64,000 nt of DNA, from NCBI RefSeq assembly GCF_017742835.1, contig NZ_CP072392.1, positions 1,968,385 to 2,032,384 on the forward strand, in the 5' to 3' direction. Shown here piece by piece: positions 19,335-31,096 of the stretch; within the stretch, counting starts at the first letter, position 1, and every line of letters begins with the position of its first letter. This stretch comes from Aquabacter sp. L1I39 (lineage in GTDB: Bacteria > Pseudomonadota > Alphaproteobacteria > Rhizobiales > Xanthobacteraceae). A program made the translations under genes and the position numbers. A model generated the notes under the pieces. That model ran no database searches. It saw only the letters and a program-made list of their open reading frames with translations, and was not told the origin of the DNA.

Positions 19335-20113
19335 TGGAACCGGCCAAGCTCAAGGCATTGCTCACGGCGCTGCGGCCGGTAGCGGAAGAGGCCGGCCGGG
19401 CAACACTCGCCTTCTATGGCGCCGCCGAAGCGCGCACCAAGGCCGATGGCAGCCCGGTCACGCAGGCGGACGAGGCGTCCGAAGCGGTGATCCTGCCCCA
19501 TCTGCGGACGCTGACGCCGGACATCCCTGTGATCTCCGAGGAGGAAGCCTCCAAGGGCCTCAGCCCGACCGTGGCAGGCAGCCGCTTCTGGCTGGTGGAT
19601 CCCCTCGACGGCACCAAGGAGTTCCTTTCCGGCAATGGCGAGTTCACGGTCAACATTGCCCTGATCGACCAGGGCGTACCGGTGCTGGGCATCGTGGTGG
19701 CGCCCGCTTTGGGGGAGACCTATTGGGGCGCGGCGGATGCCGCCTTCTACGCCGACAAGGACGGCGCGCGGCCCATCCATGTGCGTCCGGTGCCACCGGA
19801 GGGCCTGGTGGTGGTGGGCTCGCGCTCCCATGGAAATGCGCAGGCCATGGAGGAGTTCCTCGGCGGACGGAAAGTGGCGGAATTCCGCCCCGCCGGCTCC
19901 TCCCTCAAGCTGTGCCTGGTGGCGCGGGGTGTCGCCGACCTCTATCCGCGCTTTGGGCCGACCATGGAGTGGGATATCGCCGCCGGCCATGCGATCCTGC
20001 GGGCGGCGGGCGGCACGGTGCGCACGCTGGAGGGGGCCGAGCTCTGCTATGGCAAACCCGAGTGCCGCAATCCCCATTTCATCGCTGCGGGCCAGGAAGC
20101 GCCCGTGCATTGA
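19334..20113 (+). CDS. cysQ: 3'(2'),5'-bisphosphate nucleotidase
   Basis: This 259-residue member of the inositol monophosphatase superfamily removes the 3'-phosphate from PAP, the by-product of PAPS use, and may also act on PAPS. The metal-site motifs are SEEEAS near residue 66, DPLDGTKEFL near 94 and EWDIAAGHAIL near 212. The ATG at 19334 shares a base with the cysNC stop. It closes the sulfate activation operon; a GC-rich hairpin follows directly after the stop at 20114-20129. A diverged family member occurs at 56974. Confidence 0.94.
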   Translation: MEPAKLKALLTALRPVAEEAGRATLAFYGAAEARTKADGSPVTQADEASEAVILPHLRTLTPDIPVISEEEASKGLSPTVAGSRFWLVDPLDGTKEFLSGNGEFTVNIALIDQGVPVLGIVVAPALGETYWGAADAAFYADKDGARPIHVRPVPPEGLVVVGSRSHGNAQAMEEFLGGRKVAEFRPAGSSLKLCLVARGVADLYPRFGPTMEWDIAAGHAILRAAGGTVRTLEGAELCYGKPECRNPHFIAAGQEAPVH

Positions 20114-20129
20114 ACCGGGCCTCCCCGGT
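20114..20129 (+). terminator. GC-rich hairpin after cysQ
   Basis: ACCGGG and CCCGGT pair around a four-base loop immediately after the cysQ stop. There is no T-run, so it may be a weak or factor-assisted terminator. Confidence 0.35.
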
Positions 20130-20143
20130 CTTGCGGCGCGTCC

Positions 20144-20228
20144 GGGCGAAGCGGGAACCTCTTCGTGTGAAGGAAACGCGCTAAAACCAAGAGATGGAGC
20201 GAAGCGGCGTTCCATGAAACGCTCCAGG
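20144..20228 (+). repeat. intergenic two-hairpin repeat, copy A (diverged)
   Basis: The segment begins GGGCGAAGCGGGAACC and continues GTGAAGGAAACGCG and AAACCAAGAGATGGAG. It aligns, when read on the opposite strand, with the copy at 51137-51246 (GAGCGAAGTGGGATCC, GTGAAGGAAATGCG, AAACCAACGAGTTAGAG). It lies in the 450-base gap between cysQ and the exporter gene, next to copy B. Confidence 0.55.
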
Positions 20229-20314
20229 AGGTGATCGCTGCGCATAGAGCGGGATCCGATCACACGGCATCGGTTCCTCCTCCTCTCGTCAGGGAGACGG
20301 AGGGCGCGTCGGCG

Positions 20315-20433
20315 CTCTGGAGCATGCGCCGATCAGATGGCATCGCCATCTGATCGGATCACGCATTCTCCATCAATGGGTTAGAGGGCGATTCACCCAT
20401 CAGATTGATTCAATCTGATGGGATCGCGCTCTA
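20315..20433 (+). repeat. intergenic two-hairpin repeat, copy B
   Basis: It contains a perfect 10-bp stem (GATCAGATGG / CCATCTGATC, 20331-20355), the linker GTTAGAGGGCGATTC and a perfect 11-bp stem (CCATCAGATTG / CAATCTGATGG, 20397-20421). The copy at 34898-35014 is nearly identical in the conserved parts but has different bases in the first stem that still pair. No protein is encoded. It also occupies most of the gap before the TauE-type gene. Confidence 0.75.
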
Positions 20434-20563
20434 TTATGATGCGAATTGTCAGCCGGCCCGGCACCTGACCGGCCGGGCTGAGGACGCTGAGCCTTGGCGC
20501 CCCTGGTGCGGCAGTCTTGGTGTCCGCCACGCATGTGGCTGCCGCAGCGGGGACGAGCGGGGC

Positions 20564-21337
20564 ATGGCTTTCTATCTTTATTCCCTGTCTGGGCTCGTCG
20601 TCGGCATCCTGGTGGGCCTCACGGGGGTCGGCGGCGGCTCGCTCATGACCCCGCTTCTCATTCTCCTGTTCGGCGTGCATCCGGCCACGGCCGTCGGCAG
20701 TGACCTTCTCTATGCCGCCGCCACAAAGGCGGTGGGCACCGGTGTCCACGGCTTCCGGCAGAGCGTGGATTGGAAGGTGGTGCGCCTGCTGGCCACCGGC
20801 AGCGTGCCCATGACGGCGCTCACCCTCGCCTTCGCCTCCTTGGCTCATCTCAGCCATGATGGCGGCTCCGGCTTCGTCAAGGCGAGCCTGGGCGGAGTGC
20901 TCATCCTCACCTCGCTGGTGGTGATGTTTCGCACCCGTGCGGTGAAGCTGCTGGGCGGGTTTGTGGGAGAGGTCTCCGATCACCGCCGGCACATGCTCAC
21001 CATTGCGGCCGGGGCAACGCTGGGGGTGCTGGTGACGCTGACCTCGGTCGGCGCCGGCGCCATGGGGGTCACCGCACTGATCGTGCTCTACCCGCATCTG
21101 CCCACGTCGCGCCTCGTGGGCTCGGACATCGCCCATGCGGTGCCGCTGGCGCTGCTGGCGGGCATGGGGCACTGGTGGCTTGGGGATGTGAATTTCGCCC
21201 TCGTGGGCGCGCTGCTGCTGGGCTCGGTGCCCGGCGTCATCATTGGCAGCCTCTGGTCGGTCAAGGTGCCCGACCCCTGTCTGCGCGCCGTACTGGCAAC
21301 CGTGCTGCTGATCGTGGGTGTGCGGCTGGTGATGTGA
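20564..21337 (+). CDS. TauE/SafE family sulfite/organosulfonate exporter
   Basis: This is a 257-residue membrane protein with about seven to eight hydrophobic segments arranged in two similar halves. The family pattern VGILVGLTGVGGGSLMTPLLI near the N-terminus (residues 12-33) and VLVTLTSVGAGAMGVTALIVLY in the second half are clear. TauE/SafE proteins are thought to export sulfite or sulfoacetate-type anions. The gene follows the sulfate activation operon, so sulfite export or sulfate handling is plausible. The ATG at 20564 was chosen because the transmembrane part starts directly after it; longer readings add sequence from the repeat-rich gap. Confidence 0.87.
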   Translation: MAFYLYSLSGLVVGILVGLTGVGGGSLMTPLLILLFGVHPATAVGSDLLYAAATKAVGTGVHGFRQSVDWKVVRLLATGSVPMTALTLAFASLAHLSHDGGSGFVKASLGGVLILTSLVVMFRTRAVKLLGGFVGEVSDHRRHMLTIAAGATLGVLVTLTSVGAGAMGVTALIVLYPHLPTSRLVGSDIAHAVPLALLAGMGHWWLGDVNFALVGALLLGSVPGVIIGSLWSVKVPDPCLRAVLATVLLIVGVRLVM

Positions 21338-21362
21338 CCGCAGGCGGGGCCCGCCCCGCCCT

Positions 21363-22040
21363 TCAGACGTCTTCCCCGAACAGCGCCAGTTGCTGCTCGC
21401 GCACCGGCGCGAACGAGGCGCGGTGGTGGCGGCAAGGGCCGTGGGTGCGCAGCGCATCGCCATGGGCGCGGGTGCCATAGCCCATGTGCCGCTCGAAGCC
21501 ATAGGCCGGAAAGGCCGTGCCCACCCCCGCCATCAGCCGGTCACGCGTCACCTTGGCGACGATGGAAGCGGCGGCGATGGAAGCGATGAGGCCGTCGCCT
21601 CCGATCACCATTTCCAGCGCACAGGGGACGGGCGGGGGATCATTGCCGTCCACGAACACGAGCGCCGGTGTGCGCGGCAGGGCGCGCACGGCGCTCGAAA
21701 GCGCCCACAGACACGCCTGGCGGATGTTGTCCCGGTCGATCCGCGCGGGCGGCGCCATGCTCACGGAGACCTCTGCCGTGGCGAGGATTTCGTCGAACAG
21801 GGCTTCGCGCCGCGCCGCCGTGAGCTTCTTGGAATCGTCGAGGCCGCGCGGCACACGCAACGGATCGAGAATGACGGCGGCGGCCACCACCGGCCCGGCC
21901 AGCGGCCCCCGGCCGGCCTCGTCCGCCCCGGCGATGGGCATCAGGCCGCCCGCATAGCGGGCGGTTTCCGCCTCGAAGCCGAGGCCAACGGGTGGCTCCG
22001 CTTTGCGGCGGGAGCCGGCGCCTGCGATGATCGCCCTCAC
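21363..22040 (-). CDS. rnhB: ribonuclease HII
   Basis: This protein cleaves the RNA strand of RNA-DNA hybrids and removes single ribonucleotides from DNA. Catalytic acidic residues lie in [31 protein letters not shown] and [10 protein letters not shown], and [14 protein letters not shown] is a family block. The GTG at 22040 is preferred because GAGG lies five bases before it; this gives 225 residues. A longer GTG start at 22097 has no ribosome site. It is 19-76 bp downstream of the VOC-protein gene, on the same strand. Confidence 0.93.
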   Translation of the reverse strand: MRAIIAGAGSRRKAEPPVGLGFEAETARYAGGLMPIAGADEAGRGPLAGPVVAAAVILDPLRVPRGLDDSKKLTAARREALFDEILATAEVSVSMAPPARIDRDNIRQACLWALSSAVRALPRTPALVFVDGNDPPPVPCALEMVIGGDGLIASIAAASIVAKVTRDRLMAGVGTAFPAYGFERHMGYGTRAHGDALRTHGPCRHHRASFAPVREQQLALFGEDV

Positions 22041-22115
22041 CTTTGCCTCGTCATCCCGATGCACGGCTTGCGCGCGGGCGACATCGCCCGCGGACACCGC
22101 CGCGCGGTACGTCCG

Positions 22116-22982
22116 CTATTCCAATTCCAGCACGATGGCCGCGCCCATGATGGCGCGGGGCGGGGCCACCACCATGCCCTCCATGGCTTCCTCGATCATC
22201 TTCCGGGCCGCAAGGCCACGCCGCATGCTCGCCGCGCCCGTGGACGTGAAGCGCACGGCCGCGAGTCGCAGGTCCTCTCCCGCCGGCGCCGTGGTGCCAA
22301 AGCGCTCGCCAAAGGTGGCGCGGGTCATGATGTCGATGTCGCCCCGGGGGGTCTGCGCCACATACCAGGCGTCCGTCGCCCGACGCGGGGTCACCCCGCA
22401 GAAGGTGTCGATGAAGCTGATATGATCGATGGGCCGCTCGGCCACCAGCACCACGCCGGCCACTCGGGTGACGCCATTGGTGTGGCGCTGCAATTGCGCA
22501 TTCCAGAAATTTTCCGGCTTGCGCTGGGTGCAGGTGAAGAAGCCCGCATTGGGCGCCGTCTCGTCGCGGGCGAAGGCAAGGGAGAATCCCACTTCCACCT
22601 CGCCGCCATCGGGGCGGCGGGCGAGGCGGGAGAAGTCGAACAGGTCGAAGCCCCCGACACCCGCGGCGTCGAATGCGGCCTTCTCGGCGGCCGGGTCCTT
22701 GCCCTCGGTGACGAGCATGGACAAGCCTTGCCCGTTGCGCTCCAGGAAGTCCCGATTGAAGGCGCCGAAGGAGAAATGGCCGCTATCGCCCTCGGTGATC
22801 TTGTCGGGCTCGGAAATCTCCAGCAGCTCCATGAAGAAGCCGTCAGTCTGGATGATGCGGTTCTGGGTGCCCCAGGGATGGCGGTTGCGCGGGCCGACCG
22901 TGAAGCCGAGCAGGTCATAGACCTCCCCTGCCGCATCGAGATCGCGCACGACGTGAACGACATGGTCGAGGCCACGGGCCAT
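22116..22982 (-). CDS. VOC superfamily (glyoxalase-like domain) protein
   Basis: This is a 288-residue protein beginning LDHVVHVVRDLDAAGEVYDLLGFTVG, the first beta-alpha-beta unit of vicinal-oxygen-chelate folds. A second unit is visible near residues 165-200 (VTRVAGVVLVAERPIDHISFIDTF). It resembles the Glyoxalase_3 (PF13468) type. Metal-dependent isomerase, dioxygenase or resistance functions are all possible; no substrate can be named. The start is preceded by GGGGGG. It probably forms an operon with rnhB. Confidence 0.85.
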   Translation of the reverse strand: MARGLDHVVHVVRDLDAAGEVYDLLGFTVGPRNRHPWGTQNRIIQTDGFFMELLEISEPDKITEGDSGHFSFGAFNRDFLERNGQGLSMLVTEGKDPAAEKAAFDAAGVGGFDLFDFSRLARRPDGGEVEVGFSLAFARDETAPNAGFFTCTQRKPENFWNAQLQRHTNGVTRVAGVVLVAERPIDHISFIDTFCGVTPRRATDAWYVAQTPRGDIDIMTRATFGERFGTTAPAGEDLRLAAVRFTSTGAASMRRGLAARKMIEEAMEGMVVAPPRAIMGAAIVLELE

Positions 22983-23158
22983 GGGGTCCCCCCTGTCTCT
23001 CCGGTTCGACCTTGTGGCACGTCCGGCGACTTAAGGGCAACCGCATGCCAGGGAAGCCAGCACCGCCGCGGTCTCCCGGGGATGCGTGATCTCAGACGAA
23101 GCGGCAGGCCCGCGGCGAATCGAGGAGGCGCCCGCAGGCCTTTTGGAAGTCGGGACCT

Positions 23159-24793
<1,635 letters not shown>

Positions 24794-24914
24794 CTACTCT
24801 ACTCCGCGCAAACGCGATTCGGCGAGGGCGACGGCCTGCACGCCCTCGCCCCGCCTGGGGAAAACGTTACGCCGCAGCGGACCGCGGCGCGCGATTAGCA
24901 AAACGAGAACCTGC

Positions 24915-24942
24915 GGCCTGACCAGGATTGCCTGATCAGGCC
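24915..24942 (-). terminator. hairpin after secG
   Basis: GGCCTGA...CAGG pairs with CCTG...TCAGGCC, a 12-bp stem with one mismatch and a four-base loop, about 20 bases after the secG stop. On the minus strand a short T-containing stretch follows. It probably separates the secG and pyrG transcripts. Confidence 0.5.
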
Positions 24943-24963
24943 GTCTTGATCACGACGAACTGA

Positions 24964-25365
24964 TCACTGCGACTGCGGCACCTGCGGACCCGTGGGCGCC
25001 GGAGCGGCCGGGGCAGGCGCGGCCGGAGCCGTGGAAGCAGGCGCCTGGGGCCGGATCTGGTCGAGAATCGACCCCCCGCTCTGGGGGGCGGATGGGCCGG
25101 TCGGCGCCGTCTGGTTCAGGATGGCGGGCGGCGTGCGGCCCCAGCCGGCCAGGATGGTCAGCGAGATGGAGGTGATGAAGAACAGCGCCGCAAGAATCGC
25201 CGTCGCCCGCGTCAGCACGTTGGCCGTGCCGCGCGCGGTGAAAAAGCCACCGGAGCCGCCGCCGCCGCCGATGCCGAGCCCGCCCCCTTCGGAGCGCTGG
25301 ATCAGCACCACGCCGATCAAAGCGAGGACCACCATAAGGTGGATGACGATCAGGACAGTCTGCAT
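24964..25365 (-). CDS. secG: preprotein translocase subunit SecG
   Basis: This 133-residue membrane protein is the small accessory subunit of the SecYEG channel. Two transmembrane segments are visible (about residues 3-22 and 50-72), separated by the glycine-rich cytoplasmic loop QRSEGGGLGIGGGGGSGGFFTARGT, written here in part. A long proline/alanine-rich tail after residue 85 is usual in Rhizobiales. The ATG at 25365 gives the standard N-terminus (MQTVLIVIH); an upstream ATG adds residues unlike SecG. Confidence 0.93.
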   Translation of the reverse strand: MQTVLIVIHLMVVLALIGVVLIQRSEGGGLGIGGGGGSGGFFTARGTANVLTRATAILAALFFITSISLTILAGWGRTPPAILNQTAPTGPSAPQSGGSILDQIRPQAPASTAPAAPAPAAPAPTGPQVPQSQ

Positions 25366-25514
25366 GGTTCCATCGTCTTCGCCCAAGGGGCGGATCAAGG
25401 CATGAAGTCGGGCGCTCTCCTACACGATCGCGCCACGCAAAGGAAGGGCGGCGACCTGCAAGAGGCGCCGCCCTGACCTGCAAGGGTCCCGCTCTTGCGG
25501 AACCGCCCGCGTCC

Positions 25515-27656
25515 TCAATGGCCCAGCACCGCCAGCAGCAGCAAGGCGACGATGTTGGTGATCTTGATCATGGGATTGACCGCCGGGCCCGCGGTGTCCT
25601 TGTAGGGATCGCCCACGGTGTCGCCGGTGACGGAGGCCTTGTGGGCGTCCGAACCCTTGTAGTGGCGCACCCCGTCCTTATCCACAAAGCCGTCCTCGAA
25701 CGACTTCTTGGCATTGTCCCAGGCGCCGCCGCCCGAGGTCATGGAAATGGCGACGAATAGGCCGGTGACGATGACGCCGAGCAGCATCGCGCCCACCGCC
25801 GAGAAGGCCGCCGACTTGCCGGCCACTCCGCCGCCCGCCACCAGATAAATGACGTAATAGCAGACGATGGGCGAGAGCACCGGCAGCAGGGACGGGATGA
25901 TCATCTCCTTGATGGCCGCCTTGGTGAGCAGGTCCACGGCGCGGGAATAGTCCGGCTTCTCGGTGCCGGCCATGATGCCCGGCTTCTCCCGGAACTGCCG
26001 CCGCACCTCCTCCACGATGGCGCCGGCCGCCCGGCCCACCGCCGTCATGCCCATGGCGGCGAACAGGAAGGGCAAGAGGCCGCCGAACAGCAGGCCGACG
26101 ACCACATAAGGGTTTTCCAGCGAGAAATTGGGGGTGACGCCGGAGAAATAGGTCCCCTGCCCTGCCTGGGCGATGAAGTATTTCAGGTCCTGGTTATAGG
26201 CCGCGAACAGAACCAGCGCGCCGAGGCCCGCCGAGCCGATGGCATAGCCCTTGGTGACCGCCTTGGTGGTGTTGCCCACCGCGTCCAGCGCATCGGTGGA
26301 ATGGCGCACCTCCGCCGGCAGGCCCGCCATCTCGGCGATGCCGCCCGCATTGTCGGTGACCGGGCCGAAGGCATCGAGCGCCACCACCATGCCCGCCAGG
26401 GCCAGCATGGTGGTCGCCGCAATGGCAATGCCGAACAGGCCGGCCAAGCCGTAGGCGGCGAGGATGCCGGCAATAATGACCAAGGTCGGCAAGGCGGTGG
26501 ATTCCAGCGACACCGCCAGACCCTGGATGATGTTGGTGCCGTGCCCGGTCACCGAGGCCTGGGCGATGGAGACCACGGGGCGATAGCCGGTGCCGGTATA
26601 ATATTCGGTTATGACGACGATGGCGCCGGTCACGGCCAGGCCCACCACGCCCGACAAAAAGAGCTGCGTGCCCGTGACGGTGGAGCCCGGCAGAAGCCCG
26701 AAGCCGGGCAGAAGCCAGGTGACGAGGGCCAGAGCGAACACCGAGAGGCCGGCGGAGGCGGCAAAGCCTTTATAGAGCGCCCCCATGATGGAGGAGGTCG
26801 GCCCCAATCGCACGAAGAACGTGCCGGCGATGGAGGTGAGGATGCAGACGCCGCCAATGGCCAGCGGATAGAGCAGCATGGCGTTCAGCGTCGTCGCATT
26901 GCCGGCGAAGAAGATCACCGCCAGCACCATGGTGGCGACGACCGTCACCGCATAGGTCTCAAACAGGTCCGCCGCCATGCCGGCGCAGTCGCCGACATTG
27001 TCGCCCACATTGTCGGCGATGGTGGCGGGGTTGCGCGGGTCATCCTCGGGGATGCCCGCCTCCACCTTGCCCACGAGATCGCCGCCCACGTCCGCGCCCT
27101 TGGTGAAGATGCCGCCGCCAAGACGCGCGAAGATGGAAATGAGGGAGGCGCCGAAGCCGAGGGCGACGAGGGCATCCACCACCGTGCGGCTGCCCGGCGC
27201 AAGGCCGATGCCGTGGGTGAGGATGGCGAAATAGACCGCAACCCCAAGCAGGGCGAGACCGGCCACCAGGAGCCCCGTCACCGCGCCCGCCTTGAAGGCG
27301 ATATCGAGGCCACCCGCCAGGGAGCGCGTCGCCGCCTGGGCGGTGCGCACATTGGCCCGCACCGACACATTCATGCCGATGAAGCCGGCAAGGCCCGAAA
27401 GCACGGCACCCACCGCGAAGCCGATGGCCACCAGCCAGCCGAGGAAAAGTCCGACCGCAATGAAAATGACGAGGCCGACCGCGCCGATGGTCAGGTATTG
27501 CCGCCGCAGATAGGCCTGCGCGCCCTCCGCAATGGCCCCGGCAATCTCCTGCATGCGCGGGGAGCCGGGATCGGCGGCCATGACCTCTCGGCCGGCCCAT
27601 ACACCATAGCCCACGGCGAAGAGGCCGCAGGCGATAATCACCAACAGAGCCAACAT
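25515..27656 (-). CDS. hppA: membrane-bound proton-translocating pyrophosphatase
   Basis: This protein of about 713 residues, with some 16 transmembrane helices, couples PPi hydrolysis to H+ export. Substrate and Mg-binding loops are present: [40 protein letters not shown], and at the C-terminal end [30 protein letters not shown] carries lysine at the position that is alanine in K+-dependent enzymes, so K+ independence is predicted. The ATG at 27656 has GAAGGGG upstream; a GTG three codons earlier overlaps that site. It is divergent from manC. Confidence 0.97.
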   Translation of the reverse strand: MLALLVIIACGLFAVGYGVWAGREVMAADPGSPRMQEIAGAIAEGAQAYLRRQYLTIGAVGLVIFIAVGLFLGWLVAIGFAVGAVLSGLAGFIGMNVSVRANVRTAQAATRSLAGGLDIAFKAGAVTGLLVAGLALLGVAVYFAILTHGIGLAPGSRTVVDALVALGFGASLISIFARLGGGIFTKGADVGGDLVGKVEAGIPEDDPRNPATIADNVGDNVGDCAGMAADLFETYAVTVVATMVLAVIFFAGNATTLNAMLLYPLAIGGVCILTSIAGTFFVRLGPTSSIMGALYKGFAASAGLSVFALALVTWLLPGFGLLPGSTVTGTQLFLSGVVGLAVTGAIVVITEYYTGTGYRPVVSIAQASVTGHGTNIIQGLAVSLESTALPTLVIIAGILAAYGLAGLFGIAIAATTMLALAGMVVALDAFGPVTDNAGGIAEMAGLPAEVRHSTDALDAVGNTTKAVTKGYAIGSAGLGALVLFAAYNQDLKYFIAQAGQGTYFSGVTPNFSLENPYVVVGLLFGGLLPFLFAAMGMTAVGRAAGAIVEEVRRQFREKPGIMAGTEKPDYSRAVDLLTKAAIKEMIIPSLLPVLSPIVCYYVIYLVAGGGVAGKSAAFSAVGAMLLGVIVTGLFVAISMTSGGGAWDNAKKSFEDGFVDKDGVRHYKGSDAHKASVTGDTVGDPYKDTAGPAVNPMIKITNIVALLLLAVLGH

Positions 27657-27846
27657 GTAACCCACCCCTTCGTTTCCAACCCCAGAACCCGATTTTTCAG
27701 GTCCATTTTTTATGCAAGGGGAGTGTGAGCGGTGCTCCGGGCCGGCGCAATCCCTTCTTTTGCAAGCCGCCGCGCGGCGCGATGCGCCTCTGGCCTTCCC
27801 TGGACCGCCGGGGCGAGTTGTGCCACTAGGCCGGAAGGGTTTTCAG

Positions 27847-29286
27847 ATGCGGATGGACGCGACCATGGCTGCCGGACAGAAGATCATCCCGATGGTTCTG
27901 GCCGGTGGTGCCGGCACGCGCCTTTGGCCCCTGTCCCGCAACACCCTGCCCAAGCAGTTCCTGGCGCTCGCCGGCGACCACACCATGTACCAGGACACGC
28001 TGCTGCGCGTGCCGCCGGGCGATCGGTTCGCGCCGCCGGTGGTGATCACAAGCGAGGATTTCCGCTTCTTCGCCCGCCGCCAGGCGAGCGAGATCGGCAT
28101 CGACGCGACCGTGGTGCTGGAGCCCGCGCGCCGCGACAGCGCGCCCGCCCTCATCGCCGCCGCTGCGGTGGTCCGCAAGATGTATGGGCCGGATGCGCTT
28201 ATCCTGGCGCTGGCGGCCGACCATGTGGTGACCAAGCCCGACGCCTTCCGCGCCGCCGTGGACGTGGCCGCGCAGGTGGCAGCGAGCGGACGCATCGTGA
28301 CCTTCGGCATCACCCCCGACAGCCCGCGCACCAGCTATGGCTATATCCGCCCCGGGGCGACCTTGCCGGAGGGTGGGCAGGAGGTGGCCGCGTTTGTGGA
28401 GAAGCCGGACCGCGCCACGGCCGAGCGCTATCTCAAGGACGGCTATCTCTGGAATTCCGGCAACTTCCTTTTCCCCGCCTCGCTGATGATCGCCGAGGCG
28501 GAGACCTTCGAACCGGAACTGACCGCCGGGGCGCTCGCCGCCGCCGAGGGGGCGAAGGACGATCTCGGCTTTGTGCGCCTCGCGCCCGAGGCCTTCATGG
28601 CGGCACCGCCCAAATCCATCGACTTCGCCGTACTGGAGCGCACCCGCCACGCGGCGGTGGTGGCCGGAGAGTTCGGCTGGTCAGACATCGGCTCCTGGGA
28701 CGCGCTGCGCGAGATCGGCGACCAGGACGGCCAGGGCAACGTGACGGTCGGCGCGGTGGAGCTGATCGACAGCCGAAACTCCTATGTGCGCTCGGAAGGC
28801 CCCTTGGTGGCGGGTATCGGCCTCGACCACCTCTCCGTGGTGGCCACCGAGGACGCTGTCCTCATCATGCCGTCCGACCGCAGCCAGGATGTCAAGGCCA
28901 TGGTGGCCACCCTGAAAGCGGCCAAGCATTATGCGGCGGACGAGCACTTGAAGGTCCACCGGCCGTGGGGCACCTACCAGACCATCTGCCGGGGCGATCG
29001 ATTCCACGTAAAGAAAATTGTGGTGGAGCCCGGCGCCAAGCTGTCGCTCCAGAAGCATCACCACCGCTCGGAACATTGGGTCGTGGTGCACGGCACCGCC
29101 GAGGTCACGGTGGACGACAAGGTCTTTGCCGTGCACGAGAACCAGTCCACCTATATTCCGCTGGGCGCCGTCCATCGGCTCGCCAATCCCGGCCGCATCC
29201 CCCTCGAACTCATCGAGGTCCAGACCGGCTCCTATCTGGGCGAGGACGATATCGTGCGCCTGGAGGACATCTACCACCGCGCCTGA
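27847..29286 (+). CDS. manC: mannose-1-phosphate guanylyltransferase / mannose-6-phosphate isomerase
   Basis: This 479-residue bifunctional enzyme of the ManC/CpsB type makes GDP-mannose for polysaccharides. The N-terminal nucleotidyltransferase has VLAGGAGTRLWPLSR near residue 15 and FVEKPD. The C-terminal cupin is the type-II phosphomannose isomerase, with RPWGTYQTI, HHHRSEHWVVVHG and a final metal-site region. The ATG at 27847 follows CGGAAGG. Two ATGs further in (27853, 27865) are possible. It stands apart from the rml genes, with a broken EAL gene between, but belongs to the same nucleotide-sugar region. Confidence 0.95.
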   Translation: MRMDATMAAGQKIIPMVLAGGAGTRLWPLSRNTLPKQFLALAGDHTMYQDTLLRVPPGDRFAPPVVITSEDFRFFARRQASEIGIDATVVLEPARRDSAPALIAAAAVVRKMYGPDALILALAADHVVTKPDAFRAAVDVAAQVAASGRIVTFGITPDSPRTSYGYIRPGATLPEGGQEVAAFVEKPDRATAERYLKDGYLWNSGNFLFPASLMIAEAETFEPELTAGALAAAEGAKDDLGFVRLAPEAFMAAPPKSIDFAVLERTRHAAVVAGEFGWSDIGSWDALREIGDQDGQGNVTVGAVELIDSRNSYVRSEGPLVAGIGLDHLSVVATEDAVLIMPSDRSQDVKAMVATLKAAKHYAADEHLKVHRPWGTYQTICRGDRFHVKKIVVEPGAKLSLQKHHHRSEHWVVVHGTAEVTVDDKVFAVHENQSTYIPLGAVHRLANPGRIPLELIEVQTGSYLGEDDIVRLEDIYHRA

Positions 29287-29289
29287 GAC

Positions 29290-29979
29290 TTACGGGGAAA
29301 CCGGCTCAGGCAATTGCTCGAAGTCGGGGCGCGCGGACAAATAGCCTGCATGCGGGTGATGCCGAGCGCCAGAACCGCGCGCATCTCCCGCTCGGTCTCG
29401 ATCCCCTCCGCCACCGGCGTGATGCCAAGGACCCGCACATATGGACAATGCCCGCCACAATGGCCCGGCGGGTGGCGTCCATGTCGATGCCGCGCGTCAG
29501 GTGCAGGTCCAGCTTGAGGATCTGGGGCTGGAATTCGGTGAGGAGATTAAGACCGGAATAGTCGCCACCGAAATCATCGATGGCGGTGCGCAGGCCGAAC
29601 CGGTGATATTCGGTCATGATGTGGCCGATCCGGCCAATGTCGGTCGCTCTTTTATGCTCGGTCAGCTCGAAGATGATCTGGCCGAGCGGGAGCCCCAGCT
29701 CGCCCGCCGTTTCCAGCGTTACCCGCAGGCAATTGGCGGGCTCGTAGATGGCTTGCGGCAAGAAATTGATGGACACGCCATGCTGGGCCCGTGACGGCAA
29801 GCCCAGATGCACGGGCAATTGCAAGGCCTTCACGCGGCACGCCTGGTCGAAGCTGTAGAGATTGTCCTCGTTCACCTGCGCCAGAATGGTGGATGCCGGC
29901 TCGCCGCCGCCCCCCCACGAGCGCCTCGAACGCAAAAGACACTGCGCTCCTTCACATCGACGATCGGCTCAAACGCCAT
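29290..29979 (-). pseudogene. frameshifted EAL-domain (c-di-GMP phosphodiesterase-like) gene
   Basis: An EAL domain can be followed along the minus strand only by changing frame several times. It opens MAFEPIVDVKERSVF at 29979, then shifts (an extra T near 29933) into AFEALV, and shifts again at a run of G near 29915 into GGEPASTILAQVNEDNLYSFDQA. The middle part reads SINFLPQAIYEPANC, IFELTEHKRATD and RTAIDDFGGDYSGLN. It shifts once more near 29440 into ITPVAEGIETEREMRA and again near 29350 to end ARPDFEQLPEP. Four or more frameshifts make function very unlikely. The neighbouring genes make polysaccharide precursors, a process often controlled by c-di-GMP. Confidence 0.85.
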
Positions 29980-30519
29980 CGAATAAGGAAAAGGAGACTC
30001 ACGCCCCGTTCGGCAACAGGCGCATCCGATTTTTTCTACTTCTCTAGTAATCGAAACCCAATACTCCCCGAGCAGTTATACTTTCGCCCGGCATGACCAT
30101 CGAATCAACATGGGGTTATCGTTTCGTTCAGCAACATCGCAATCGCGCCCGGAACGTCTTCGTTACCCGAGCGGCGCGTATTGAATCGCCCAAGGAAGCA
30201 AAATGACGGCGCAGGGTGGAAGTTCCACCGCATGGCCCATATCCGACACGGCCCAGGGTTTCCGCTGACATGGCGCCCACCGAGCCTGCGCCCCGTTGCC
30301 GCAGTGCGCACGAAAGCGGGGGTTCGATGCCGCGCGCGAGACGCATCTGCGCACTTCCACCCTGCTACCTCCCTCATAATTGTCAAGCCTCCGCTCTGGC
30401 GGCGCTTTGCAATGCAACATAAATCGACCGGATAGGCCATCCCGCAATTGACCTGAATGGCCCCGAGCGCTAACGTCCGCGCGCTTTTTCGAGGTCAGCT
30501 GGGGGCTTTTGCTGCGCAC
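29980..30519. other. 540-base gap before rmlC, no gene recognised
   Basis: Open frames here lack family similarity, codon-position GC bias or ribosome sites, so no gene is called. The rmlC promoter should lie in the right half, where a short AT-richer segment occurs near 30405-30430. No repeat of the two-hairpin family is present. Confidence 0.4.
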
Positions 30520-31077
30520 ATGACGGTATTTACGCGCCTGGACATTCCCGAGGTGATCCTCGTCACGCCGCCCCGGTTCAACGATCCGCGGGGCTATTTC
30601 AGCGAGACCTACGTCAAGGCACGCTACGCCGCCAACGGCATCGACTGCGACTTCATCCAGGACAACGAATCCCTGTCCGAGCCCATCGGCACCATAAGGG
30701 GTCTGCACTTCCAGGTGCCCCCCCACGCCCAGGCCAAGCTCGTGCGCGTGGTGCAGGGCGAAGTGTTCGACGTGGCCGTCGACATCCGCAAGGGCTCGCC
30801 CACCTATGGCCAGTGGGCCGGTGCCAAGCTCACGGCGGAAGGCCGCGAGCAGTTGTTCGTGCCGCGCGGCTTTGCCCATGCCTTCTGCACCTTGGTGCCC
30901 AACACAAAGGTCCTCTACAAGGTGGACGGCTCCTATTCGAAGGAATGCGAAGGCGGCATTGTTTGGGACGACCCCGATCTCGCCATCACCTGGCCGGTGG
31001 CGGAAGCCATCCTGTCCGACAAGGACCGGGTGTTGCCGCGCCTGAAGGATTTCGACAGCCCATTCGTCTATGCGTGA
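30520..31077 (+). CDS. rmlC: dTDP-4-dehydrorhamnose 3,5-epimerase
   Basis: This 185-residue cupin-fold epimerase catalyses step three of dTDP-L-rhamnose synthesis. Hallmarks are [44 protein letters not shown] with the catalytic His, and [10 protein letters not shown], here abbreviated. It is first in the order rmlC-B-D-A. The ATG at 30520 ([10 protein letters not shown]) places the family start correctly; a longer frame adds 21 unrelated residues. Its ribosome site is weak. Confidence 0.95.
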   Translation: MTVFTRLDIPEVILVTPPRFNDPRGYFSETYVKARYAANGIDCDFIQDNESLSEPIGTIRGLHFQVPPHAQAKLVRVVQGEVFDVAVDIRKGSPTYGQWAGAKLTAEGREQLFVPRGFAHAFCTLVPNTKVLYKVDGSYSKECEGGIVWDDPDLAITWPVAEAILSDKDRVLPRLKDFDSPFVYA

Positions 31078-31096
31078 CAGGAAAAACGGGGCACAC

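Noticed and set aside
30105..30440. A 111-residue frame on the minus strand in the gap before rmlC
   Set aside because: There is no homology, no ribosome site and unusual composition; it looks like chance.
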